A DNA stretch of 64,000 nucleotides from contig CAZWSX010000010.1 of NCBI GenBank assembly GCA_964636985.1, forward strand, positions 124,001-188,000. Reading direction: 5' to 3'. Within the stretch, counting starts at the first letter, position 1, and each line of letters opens with the position of its first letter. Source of the DNA: CAZWSX01 sp964636985 (GTDB lineage: Bacteria; Planctomycetota; Planctomycetia; Pirellulales; Pirellulaceae). This document shows, piece by piece, positions 1-7,312 of this stretch. The notes under the pieces were generated by a model. It made no database searches and was not told the origin of the DNA. It saw only the letters and a list, made by a program, of their open reading frames with translations. The translations under genes and the position numbers were made by a program.

Positions 1-2
1 TG

Positions 3-563
3 CTAGGTACATTCGAGCCATTCCGCCAAGGCACTCGCGAGTTCGCGTTAATCTCTCGGGACTACACAGCAACATCGGTTCTGGATCTCTCGACCGGTGT
101 CGTGATCGCCGAAGAGTCGCCGTCGGAGATGGGGTTTTGTCCAGTCGGGTTCTACGTTCCGGATTGGTGGGACCTGCACGACGAGTCGATCATCCCCGGC
201 AGTGCGCATTGGACCGCGGATCTCGAATGGCCCTCAGGTGAGTTCGGCTTTGTGTGGGGATGCGCCTGGGGCGATGACAGTTCGTGGAAGGTCCAGCATC
301 TTGACCTGACCGAAATTCAGTCCGGAGTGATTCGTCGGACTGAAAGGTTCGGCTACGTAGAAATATCGACAGACGACTACAAGAGCCCTTGTTTCGACCC
401 GGAGCGGACATTCCCGCCCAAAGGTAGCGTTCCGCCACCGTTCATAAAAATGCAACGCTGGAAAGGGAAAACGAATGTCACTTTTAGAATCGAAATGCGA
501 TTCGACTTCACCTCAGGCCAGCCCATGGATTGGCAACGTGTGAGATTCCCTATCTTCGACTAG
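3..563 (+). CDS. Hypothetical protein, 5' end cut by window edge
   Basis: The frame is open from the first bases of the window, well before the first possible in-frame start (GTG at 102), and the extra residues look like protein (ALISRDYTATSVLDLSTG), so the gene begins outside the window. About 186 residues are visible. They are rich in Trp and acidic residues (DWWDLHDES, WGCAWGDDSSWK) and have no signal peptide, membrane segment or catalytic motif that I recognise. It resembles the small soluble proteins of unknown function common in planctomycetes. It is followed after 65 bases by another small gene on the same strand. Confidence 0.6.
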   Translation, partial: LGTFEPFRQGTREFALISRDYTATSVLDLSTGVVIAEESPSEMGFCPVGFYVPDWWDLHDESIIPGSAHWTADLEWPSGEFGFVWGCAWGDDSSWKVQHLDLTEIQSGVIRRTERFGYVEISTDDYKSPCFDPERTFPPKGSVPPPFIKMQRWKGKTNVTFRIEMRFDFTSGQPMDWQRVRFPIFD

Positions 564-628
564 CCACGCAATGCTCCCAGGCCGACATAACCGAACCTTG
601 CGCCCTGGCGCGGGTCTGTTCACCCACA

Positions 629-892
629 ATGAACACCCAACCACATGATTTGCCGCTCCGATGTCCTTGCTGTGGGTGCAAGACGCTCACCGAGCGGGCG
701 ACGTATGAGATCTGCGAAATCTGCTTCTGGGAAGACGACGGACAGGATGATCACGACGCGGACCAGTGTCGAGGCGGGCCAAACGGGTCACTGAGCTTGC
801 GGGAGGCGCGAGAGAACTACAAAGCGTTCGGCGCCAGCCAGGAACGCCTGATTCCGCACGTTCGACTACCTCGCCCTGACGAGACGACTTAG
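629..892 (+). CDS. Small cysteine-rich CPCC-type protein
   Basis: An 87-residue protein with the pattern CPCCGCKTL followed about 18 residues later by CEICFWEDDGQDD. This matches the CPCC cysteine-rich domain (a small putative zinc-binding module). The C-terminal part, with NGSLSLREARENYKAFGA, is typical of that family, where it follows the acidic EDDGQDD stretch. The frame is open further upstream, but the residues before ATG 629 do not look like this family, and starting at 629 puts the Cys-rich module near the N-terminus as expected. Zinc binding is inferred from the cysteines. The cellular role is unknown. Confidence 0.75.
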   Translation: MNTQPHDLPLRCPCCGCKTLTERATYEICEICFWEDDGQDDHDADQCRGGPNGSLSLREARENYKAFGASQERLIPHVRLPRPDETT

Positions 893-900
893 AGTGAGGT

Positions 901-1335
901 TTGCGTGTGAACCCGTTCCCGTTCACCTCAAAAGAGTGGCGTAAGGTCAGAACCGCCGGCCATGCGCTGATGAATGCGACGCTCGCCTATCGGGACAAAG
1001 CACGGATGCGTCACCTGCTTAGGCTCGAAGTGGTTATCGCCGAACTTCGCGAAAAGTACGGCGATCATCCGGTACTCACCGAAACACTGGCCGACTTTGT
1101 CGATTCGCCAAAGGAACGCGTTTCGCTTTATCGCTGTGCCTTAGCCGCGGCTTTCGAACACTGCTTGCCGACGTACACCATTCGGATTTCTCTCGCCCGA
1201 GTCCTGATCGAAGAGTTCAACCAAATGACGGAGGCGGGGGCCGAATTGGCGTTGTGCCGCGGTGAGGTGATGGAACAGACGGACGAGGCCGTCACCCGCG
1301 AGTGGAAAGAGCTCGTGAGGCAGTGCGCGGGCTAG
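901..1335 (+). CDS. Hypothetical protein, mostly helical
   Basis: A 144-residue soluble protein of unknown function, predicted mostly helical (TLAYRDKARMRHLLRLEVVIAELREKY). It has no recognisable motif. It follows the CPCC gene by 8 bases on the same strand, so co-transcription is likely. The start is uncertain: TTG at 901 or GTG at 907, both just downstream of the purine-rich GAGTGAGG at 893-900, which is better spaced for GTG 907. A shorter frame on the opposite strand overlaps its end but has no support. Confidence 0.55.
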   Translation: MRVNPFPFTSKEWRKVRTAGHALMNATLAYRDKARMRHLLRLEVVIAELREKYGDHPVLTETLADFVDSPKERVSLYRCALAAAFEHCLPTYTIRISLARVLIEEFNQMTEAGAELALCRGEVMEQTDEAVTREWKELVRQCAG

Positions 1336-1505
1336 TCGCTGGCCTCTCAAACTGCGGGATACTCCGCGTAGGGGAGTGGAAACCGCGTAAAACCGCGGAT
1401 AATGCGCCATCTTGAATTGTTCTAACGGGTGTCAGAGAATTTATCCATGTCTCGGCGGCGCTGTAGCTGCTGACGAAGGAAGGTTCCAGAAGTTCGGAGA
1501 AGGTT

Positions 1506-2057
1506 ATGAAGAAGGTTGCTCTGCTGGGCATCGCCCTCGTAGCGGCTGTTTGCTTGATGGTTCAGGCCGCTGACTCGGAATGCTTGAAGGAAGGCGATGC
1601 CGTTGCCGCCTTCAACGTGAAGGACATCACCGGCCCCAGCGCCGGCAAGTCGCTCTGCTACCGCTGCCAATACGGCAATCGCCCGGTGGTCGGCGTGTTC
1701 ACTCGCGACGCCAGCGACAAGAACCTGGCCAAGTTGGTCAGCGAAGTCGACAAAGTCGTGGAAGCGAACAAGGACAAGAAGATGGCCGCTTTCGTCATCG
1801 TGCTGACGGAAGATGCCGACAAGGTTGCCCCTAAGCTGGAAGAAATCGCCAAGCAAAACGGCATTAAGAACATTCCGCTGACCATCTTCGACGGCAACGC
1901 CGGCCCCGAAGAGTACAAGATCACCAAGGACTCGAGCACCACGGTGATGACCTGGAGCGAAGGCAAAGTGAAGACGAACGTTGCTCTCGCCAAGGGCGAA
2001 CTGAACGAAACCAAGATCAAGGCGCTCGTTACCGACGCCGGCAACTTGGTCAAATAG
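1506..2057 (+). CDS. Exported thioredoxin-like protein with CYRC motif
   Basis: A 183-residue protein with a clean Sec signal peptide (MKKVALLGIALVAAVCLMVQA) and a preceding Shine-Dalgarno GGAGAAGG at 1496-1503. The mature part has SLCYRCQYGNRPVVGVFTRD, a CxxC followed by a beta strand, and IPLTIFDG where thioredoxin folds carry the cis-proline strand. I infer a periplasmic thioredoxin-fold protein. Whether CYRC is a redox pair or a structural site cannot be told. It is Lys/Glu-rich and immediately followed by a strong terminator, which suggests a separately expressed single gene. Other exported thioredoxin-fold proteins lie downstream. Confidence 0.75.
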   Translation: MKKVALLGIALVAAVCLMVQAADSECLKEGDAVAAFNVKDITGPSAGKSLCYRCQYGNRPVVGVFTRDASDKNLAKLVSEVDKVVEANKDKKMAAFVIVLTEDADKVAPKLEEIAKQNGIKNIPLTIFDGNAGPEEYKITKDSSTTVMTWSEGKVKTNVALAKGELNETKIKALVTDAGNLVK

Positions 2058-2103
2058 GCGCAAGTTGATGGGAACATACCCATCTATTTGCACATTGCTC
2101 AAT

Positions 2104-2143
2104 CCCCGCTTCTTTGTTTATCAAGGAAGCGGGGTTGTTTCTT
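2104..2143 (+). terminator. Rho-independent terminator after the thioredoxin-like gene
   Basis: A 13-bp stem (2104-2116 with 2122-2134, one G-T wobble) starts CCCCGCTTC and closes GAAGCGGGG around the loop TTTAT. It is followed by the T-rich TTGTTTCTT. It ends only 15 bases before the ATG of the cytochrome gene, so it would also act on any transcript running into that gene. Confidence 0.85.
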
Positions 2144-2157
2144 ACCGAGGCTCTCTC

Positions 2158-4026
2158 ATGCGGCGTGGTTTTCTGGCCCGGCTGGTCGCGATCTGCGCGG
2201 CAATTTTCTCAGTCGCGGTTTCTGTGTTGCCAAGTTTCGCGGGAAGCGGCAGTAGCCTGCTCGATATCTCGGCCGACGGCAAATTGCTCGCTTGTACGAA
2301 TCGCGACAGCGGTACCGTGACAATTGTTGCGCTGCCTGAACACCAAAAGCTGCACGAAATCCCGGTGGGCCATCACCCCGAAGGGGTGGCCTTTCTCGGG
2401 ACGACCCACCAACTGGCGATCGCTGTTTACCGCGACGACAGGGTCGTGTTCGTCGATGGAGACAAGGGAGAGGTCACTGCCCAAGTCGATGTCTTCGACG
2501 AGCCCTACGGCGTCGTCAGCACCCAAGACGGAAGCAAGGTCTTTGTCACGCTCGACTTTCCTGGTCGCGTGGTCGAGATCGATGCCAACACCCAACAAGT
2601 CACTCGCGACCTGCCTGTTGGGCAATTCACCCGCGGCATCGCGCTCGCTCCTGATGAGCGGCGGCTCTTCGTCACCGAATATTACACGGGCAACGTGATC
2701 GCACTGGATGTCGCCAGCGGCAAAGAAGCTGACCGCTGGGAAGGGATCAGCAACGACAACCTTGCACGGCAAGTGATCGTTCATCCTTCGCGTCCGAAGG
2801 CTTACGTAACACACATTCGTTCGCGGGTGATAGCCGTTCATGGGGAAGGCTCCATCTTTCCTTACGTCTCGGTGATCGACACACAGCCCGCGACGGACCC
2901 CGATGCCAAGCGGCGTCGACGAATCCCGATGGATTCGTTCCTGGGCGCCTTGGTCACGGCGAACCCTTGGGACTGTGCCATCTCGCCCGACGGGAAGCAG
3001 TTTTATGTTGTCTTTGCCGGGACGGACGACATGTTCGCCTGTAACGTGGTCGACGACGACTATCGCGAAATCAAGTATCGCAAGTACATGCCCAACATCG
3101 GTAAGAACCCGCGGGGGGTGCGAGTCTCGCCGGATAACCAGACTTTCTACGTGTACACGGCGCTCGACTTTAAGGTGACGGCGTACGATGCCAGCTCGCT
3201 CAAGCCGATCACGCGAATCGACGTCACCGAGTACCCCAAAAGCGACGAGATGCTTCGGGGCAAGATCCTGTTCTATTCCGCTCAGCAGCCGATGTCGGCT
3301 CGGAAGTGGATCAGTTGCTCGAGCTGCCATCCCGATGGCGAGCCCGACGGCCGCACGTGGCACAATCCCGAAGGGCTGCGCAACACGCAATCTCTCGCCG
3401 GAATGGCCTGGACCCATCCTATTCACTGGTCGGCCGACCGGGACGAAGTGCAGGATTTCGAGCACACCATCCGCGGCAAACTGATGCAAGGTCGCGGTCT
3501 CATCTTTGGCCAATTGGCGGCCGAACTAGGCGATCCTAACAGCGGGCGATCGAAGGATCTCGATGCCCTGGCCATCTACTCCAATTCGCATACCTATCCG
3601 CTCAGCCCCTTTGCCAAGAGCGGCCTGAACGAATCGGCCAAGCGCGGCAAGGAAGTTTTCTTTGCGAAAGAGACGCGTTGTGCCGAGTGCCATTCCGGCC
3701 CGATGTACACCGATTCGGTTCGGCGTTTGGAAATCCTGAAGCACGACGTCGGCACTGGCGGCGATGATCCTTCGGAGAAGATGGGCCCGCTGTACGATAC
3801 GCCGACGCTGCTGGGAGTCTATCGCACGGCTCCCTACCTGCATCACGGCAAGGCCGAAACTCTTGAAGAAGTGTTAACCAAGTGCAATCCTGAAGATCGG
3901 CACGGCAAGACGAGCCACCTTTCGCCGGAGCAAGTCAAAGACCTGGTCGAGTTCCTGAAAGCCCTCCCCTACGAAGATCCCGAACCGGCCGCGACTGCTG
4001 CCGGCCTGACGAAAGTAGAAAAATGA
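2158..4026 (+). CDS. Exported beta-propeller / dihaem cytochrome c (peroxidase-like)
   Basis: A 622-residue protein. The N-terminus (MRRGFLARLVAICAAIF...) is a signal peptide. Residues about 40-370 form a YVTN-type beta-propeller (DISADGKLLACTNRDSGTVTIV, APDERRLFVTEYYTGNVIALD). The C-terminal third carries two haem c sites, CSSCH at 387-391 and CAECH at 508-512, arranged as in cytochrome c peroxidase/MauG-like proteins (GPLYDTPTLLGVYRTAPYLHHG). It is probably a periplasmic electron-transfer or oxidising enzyme; the substrate is unknown. I chose ATG 2158 because it starts the signal peptide and has GAGG about 7 bases upstream; the frame upstream of it contains the terminator. It overlaps the next gene by 4 bases. 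Confidence 0.85.
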   Translation: MRRGFLARLVAICAAIFSVAVSVLPSFAGSGSSLLDISADGKLLACTNRDSGTVTIVALPEHQKLHEIPVGHHPEGVAFLGTTHQLAIAVYRDDRVVFVDGDKGEVTAQVDVFDEPYGVVSTQDGSKVFVTLDFPGRVVEIDANTQQVTRDLPVGQFTRGIALAPDERRLFVTEYYTGNVIALDVASGKEADRWEGISNDNLARQVIVHPSRPKAYVTHIRSRVIAVHGEGSIFPYVSVIDTQPATDPDAKRRRRIPMDSFLGALVTANPWDCAISPDGKQFYVVFAGTDDMFACNVVDDDYREIKYRKYMPNIGKNPRGVRVSPDNQTFYVYTALDFKVTAYDASSLKPITRIDVTEYPKSDEMLRGKILFYSAQQPMSARKWISCSSCHPDGEPDGRTWHNPEGLRNTQSLAGMAWTHPIHWSADRDEVQDFEHTIRGKLMQGRGLIFGQLAAELGDPNSGRSKDLDALAIYSNSHTYPLSPFAKSGLNESAKRGKEVFFAKETRCAECHSGPMYTDSVRRLEILKHDVGTGGDDPSEKMGPLYDTPTLLGVYRTAPYLHHGKAETLEEVLTKCNPEDRHGKTSHLSPEQVKDLVEFLKALPYEDPEPAATAAGLTKVEK

Positions 4027-4769
4027 GTTCATTCGCACGGCATTCGGCGCCATGTTGCGCGCTTGCAGCGGTATTGTCCCTTGCTCTGATCTATGGCTGC
4101 GAACAGACCCCACCAACTGTCAAGAGCAGCCCTCCGCCTAAGGCCGTACCGGGTAACAATCTCGATCGGGTGAGCGACGTTTTGTCGCAGAGTGCTGTCG
4201 ACCAAACAAACGCAACGGAGGAACTTAGCGAGGACTCGACAAGTAAGGACGAACCCGCGGGCGATGCCAAGCAGGCCGGTCCTCCGAAAGCAGCAGCAGA
4301 TATTCAACTCGATGTCGCATCGTGGGAAGAAACGCAGGCGATCATTGCTGAACACAAGGGCAAGGTGGTGGTGATCGACCTCTGGTCGACCTTCTGTGTG
4401 CCCTGCGTCAAAGAGTTTCCGAACCTAGTGGCCATTCACGAGAAGTACGGCGACGATGTCGTGTGCCTCTCGCTGAACTGCAACTACAGCGGCTTGGACC
4501 CTCACGACAAAGAGAAGGTCGCAGTGCTCGAATTTCTTACGGCACAAAAGGCCACATTCCGTAACCTGATGAACCGCGAAGAAGACACCGACCTGTACAA
4601 GAAGGTGGGGATCGCCTCGATTCCGGTGGTTCAGGTTTACGGCCGCGACGGAAAGCTGGCCAAGCAATTCGACAACGAGAAGGATGAGTACGGAAAAAAC
4701 GGTTTTACGTACGCCGAGCACATTGTGCCGTTTGTGGAATCGCTGGTGAAGGTGGAAAAGGCAGAATAG
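4023..4769 (+). CDS. TlpA-like thioredoxin lipoprotein
   Basis: A 248-residue protein starting at an ATG that overlaps the TGA of the cytochrome gene (ATGA), so translation is probably coupled. The N-terminus is a lipoprotein signal with lipobox ALIYGC (lipidated Cys26), then a low-complexity linker to about residue 90. Next comes a thioredoxin domain with WSTFCVPCVKEFP (redox pair Cys125 and Cys128) and IASIPVVQVYG, the cis-proline loop. TlpA/ResA-family proteins reduce disulfides at the outer face of the membrane, for example in apocytochrome c maturation. Coupling to a CxxCH protein fits that role, but this is inferred. Confidence 0.85.
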   Translation: MSSFARHSAPCCALAAVLSLALIYGCEQTPPTVKSSPPPKAVPGNNLDRVSDVLSQSAVDQTNATEELSEDSTSKDEPAGDAKQAGPPKAAADIQLDVASWEETQAIIAEHKGKVVVIDLWSTFCVPCVKEFPNLVAIHEKYGDDVVCLSLNCNYSGLDPHDKEKVAVLEFLTAQKATFRNLMNREEDTDLYKKVGIASIPVVQVYGRDGKLAKQFDNEKDEYGKNGFTYAEHIVPFVESLVKVEKAE

Positions 4770-4796
4770 CACCCGATCGTCTCTCGGAGCTGTCTC

Positions 4797-5924
4797 ATGC
4801 GAATCCTCCCCTTGGCTCTGGTTGGTCTGTTGGTCCTCGGTCAAGTTGCCTTGGCCGAGCCGCCCGGCTTCACAACTCTCGAAATCGGCGACAAGGCGCC
4901 CGACTTCGATTTGCCGGGCGTCGATGGCAAGCAGCATCGCCTTAAGGATTTCGCCGACGCCAAGGTGCTGGTGGTGGTCTTCACGTGCAATCATTGCCCG
5001 ACGGCCCAGGCGTACGAATCGCGGATCGCGCAGCTTCATGCCGACTACAAGGATCGCGGCGTGGCGCTGGTAGCGATCTCGCCCAACGACGACCAGGGCG
5101 TGCGACTGGATGAACTCGGGTTCACCGATGTGAGCGACTCGTTCGAGGATATGAAGTTGCGGGCGAAGGAGCGCGGCTTCAAGTTCCCCTACCTTTACGA
5201 CGGCGAGACTCAGAAGGTCTCGCTGGCCTATGGGGTTGTCGCTACGCCGCAGGTGTTTTTGTTCGACGCCGATCGCAAGCTCCGTTATGTGGGGCGAATC
5301 GACGATTCCGAGGTCAAAACGCCTACCAGCCACGACGCGCGGAACGCGCTCGATGCGGTCTTAGCGGGCAAGAAGGTGCCCGTGGAAAAGACGCGGACGT
5401 TTGGCTGCTCGACCAAGTGGTCGGAAAAGCGAGCCGACGCGAAAGCGTCGTTAGCCAAGTGGGACAAGGAGCCGGTCTCGATCGAGCCGCTCGACGAAGC
5501 AGGCGTTGCCAAGCTGGTGAAAAATGACACCGAGAACCTGCTGCTGGTTAACATTTGGGCGACTACCTGCGGACCGTGTTTGGTGGAGCTTCCTGAGTTC
5601 GTCACCATGAACCGGATGTACCGCGGGCGCAAGTTTCAGATGGTGACGATTACCATCGACGAGTTGGAGCAAAAAGAGGATGCGCTCAAGGTGCTGAAAG
5701 ACGCGCACATCTCGAGCACGAATTACATCTCGGCGGTTGCCAGCCGCGACAAGTTCGCCGACTTGCTCGACAAAGACTGGAAAGGTCCCCTGCCCCACAC
5801 GCTGTTGATCGCGCCCGGCAGCAAGGTGATCTATCGCCACACCAATGGAATCGATCCGTTGGAAGTGCGGCGGGCGATTGCCGATTACTTGGGCAGAACC
5901 TATGCGACGAAAGCAAAAGAGTAG
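4797..5924 (+). CDS. Exported protein with two thioredoxin-fold domains (redoxin + TlpA-like)
   Basis: A 375-residue protein with signal peptide MRILPLALVGLLVLGQVALA. Domain 1 (about 25-190) is an AhpC/TSA-type redoxin with FTCNHCPTAQ (Cys64 and Cys67) and the family's VAISPNDD and TPQVFLFD segments. Domain 2 (about 230-370) is TlpA-like with WATTCGPCLVELP (Cys258 and Cys261). The start has GGAG at 4787-4790. It lies 27 bases after the TlpA lipoprotein gene and probably ends the redox operon. Peroxide reduction or disulfide reduction are both possible, and the two domains may form an internal relay. Confidence 0.85.
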   Translation: MRILPLALVGLLVLGQVALAEPPGFTTLEIGDKAPDFDLPGVDGKQHRLKDFADAKVLVVVFTCNHCPTAQAYESRIAQLHADYKDRGVALVAISPNDDQGVRLDELGFTDVSDSFEDMKLRAKERGFKFPYLYDGETQKVSLAYGVVATPQVFLFDADRKLRYVGRIDDSEVKTPTSHDARNALDAVLAGKKVPVEKTRTFGCSTKWSEKRADAKASLAKWDKEPVSIEPLDEAGVAKLVKNDTENLLLVNIWATTCGPCLVELPEFVTMNRMYRGRKFQMVTITIDELEQKEDALKVLKDAHISSTNYISAVASRDKFADLLDKDWKGPLPHTLLIAPGSKVIYRHTNGIDPLEVRRAIADYLGRTYATKAKE

Positions 5925-5925
5925 T

Positions 5926-6003
5926 GCACCGCGGAGACCCGGGAGGGACCGGAGAGGGGAAAGAGACAAATCTCACACGAAGACACAAAGGCACTAAGAA
6001 GGA
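5926..6003. repeat. Low-complexity 'ACACAAAGGCAC' type intergenic repeat
   Basis: The stretch runs GCGGAGACCCGGGAGGGACCGGAGAGGGG, then CACGAAGACACAAAGGCACTAAGAAGG (shown in overlapping pieces). Related wording recurs in other gaps here: 53305-53337 (ACACGGAGGCACGGAGGACACAGAG) and, inverted, at 34886-34915 and 62945-62970. From experience such strings are dispersed in planctomycete intergenic DNA. In one frame they read RRHKGTKK. Confidence 0.5.
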
Positions 6004-6028
6004 GTGCGCGCGGCAATTGCCCACCCCA

Positions 6029-6059
6029 GCCTCGCGAAGGGGGCAAATCTTCGCGAGGC
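6029..6059. repeat. Palindrome, 10-bp arms GCCTCGCGAA
   Basis: A perfect inverted repeat, GCCTCGCGAA at 6029-6038 and TTCGCGAGGC at 6050-6059, around an 11-base loop. It has no T tract, so it is not a classical terminator. It sits between convergent genes and could still stabilise transcript ends. Confidence 0.6.
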
Positions 6060-6361
6060 CGGTTCTACGAGAATCGTTCAACCAGATTGTCAAGGAACGG
6101 TTCTGCTTTGGATTGCTGGCTCGGCGTCGGAGGTGCACATGGTCCGAAGCCGCGGAAGCGTTCCGCGCGCAGATGTGATTTGACACGGCGCGAGCGGCCA
6201 CTCCTCTCGTGCGGATGGATAAAGTGCGCAGACGCGGAAGCGTGGCCGGTCGGATAGATTCCTACGGCGGAAGTCGTTTCGAGGCAAGAACGTTGGCGCT
6301 CAATTGTTCTCGTGGCGTTACCCCGGCAGGGGTTATGGAACCGCTGTCGCGGTTTAGCGAG

Positions 6362-7294
6362 TTACCCGCTCGACGTGTCGTGTGTGATGTCGCCGTCCTG
6401 GTTGATGAAGATTTCAATGGCTCCGGCATCTTCGATGACGAGGAGGTTGGCATCGTTGAAGGAACGCCAATTGCTTTCCGGTAGATTCAGGAACGGCCAT
6501 TTTGGTCCGGGGCAGATTGAATCGAGCCGGCACAACAGGTCGCCTTTGGTTTTCTCGCGCTCGATCATCGAAAGTGCCCACTCGTGTTCCTCACTTGGGT
6601 TGTCCGAGTCGCTTTCGTCTAGATGGATCGAGTAGTCGTATACCTCCCCGGCGATTCCTCCGATTTTTGTGCCTGCGCCACCGCGGGCCCAGGAGTCGAT
6701 TGGCGACTTTGCTTCGAAGGCATCGGGGTCCGCATCCGGGAACTCGCTTGTTCGATGTAGCGATCCAAAGCAGGGTTGTATTGCCCATGCCGTTTTTGGG
6801 ATTTCGGCCGGAGCGATGAGCTTCTCGTTGCTCAAGTTGACCCACTCGAATTGCATGCACTCCTCAGATCTTCCTGGCTCTGTTCCGAAGATCAGCAGGA
6901 TGTCGCCGGGCAGGTTGGAGCGGATATCTTTTGAATCCGCAAAACAGAACTGCGCGATGAAGGTGAGCGGTTCGCCCGACCCGGCGGTTGGCCAAGGGCG
7001 GTCGGCAGACCTGTAGGGTACGCCGCCGACTTTCGTGATGGAGTTGGAAGGCGCGTCGCCCCAATTCCAAACGATCAAATCAACCGGCAGGGCCTGGCCT
7101 AACTTGCGGCCGCTTTTGATCGCTTCACGCTTCACTTGCTCGGCCATTGCCACTTCGCCGGGACCGGTGAGTGTGGGGCCGTGAAGGAAGCTCGCCATGC
7201 CGTCCAAGGGAAAGAGCTTGATCCACTTCTCGAGATCAAGGCGTTCGTGAATGCTTCCTCCCTTGCCGAACCAACGTAAGAAGGAAGACAACAT
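6362..7294 (-). CDS. DUF1963 family protein
   Basis: A 310-residue soluble protein. The central part matches the DUF1963 (YwqG-like) fold: PWPTAGSGEPLTFIAQFCFAD, then LPGDILLIFGTEPG, then a late IEIFINQDGD strand. These proteins bind no known ligand and often occur near contact-dependent or stress loci, but the function is not established. No signal peptide is present. It is the last gene of a minus-strand pair, 18 bases after the GTPase gene. Confidence 0.75.
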   Translation of the reverse strand: MLSSFLRWFGKGGSIHERLDLEKWIKLFPLDGMASFLHGPTLTGPGEVAMAEQVKREAIKSGRKLGQALPVDLIVWNWGDAPSNSITKVGGVPYRSADRPWPTAGSGEPLTFIAQFCFADSKDIRSNLPGDILLIFGTEPGRSEECMQFEWVNLSNEKLIAPAEIPKTAWAIQPCFGSLHRTSEFPDADPDAFEAKSPIDSWARGGAGTKIGGIAGEVYDYSIHLDESDSDNPSEEHEWALSMIEREKTKGDLLCRLDSICPGPKWPFLNLPESNWRSFNDANLLVIEDAGAIEIFINQDGDITHDTSSG

Positions 7295-7312
7295 CGCGGC
7301 ACCTGCAAAAGA

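Larger units (their letters stand above)
5925..6361. other. Intergenic region with degenerate repeats and a palindrome, no gene seen
   Basis: 437 bases between convergent genes. It holds two low-complexity purine-rich blocks (5926-5960 and 5973-6003, listed separately) and a 10-bp palindrome at 6029-6059. A reading frame at 5924-6178 exists but translates to the repeat and to arginine-rich sequence, so I do not call it a gene. I see nothing convincing in 6060-6361. Confidence 0.6.

Noticed and set aside
2209..3513. Long minus-strand frame across the cytochrome gene
   Set aside because: It is a shadow of the plus-strand gene, whose haem sites and signal peptide are clear. The translation is Arg/His/Asp-rich without motifs.
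5924..6178. 84-residue frame containing RRHKGTKK
   Set aside because: It is the translation of a dispersed intergenic repeat.
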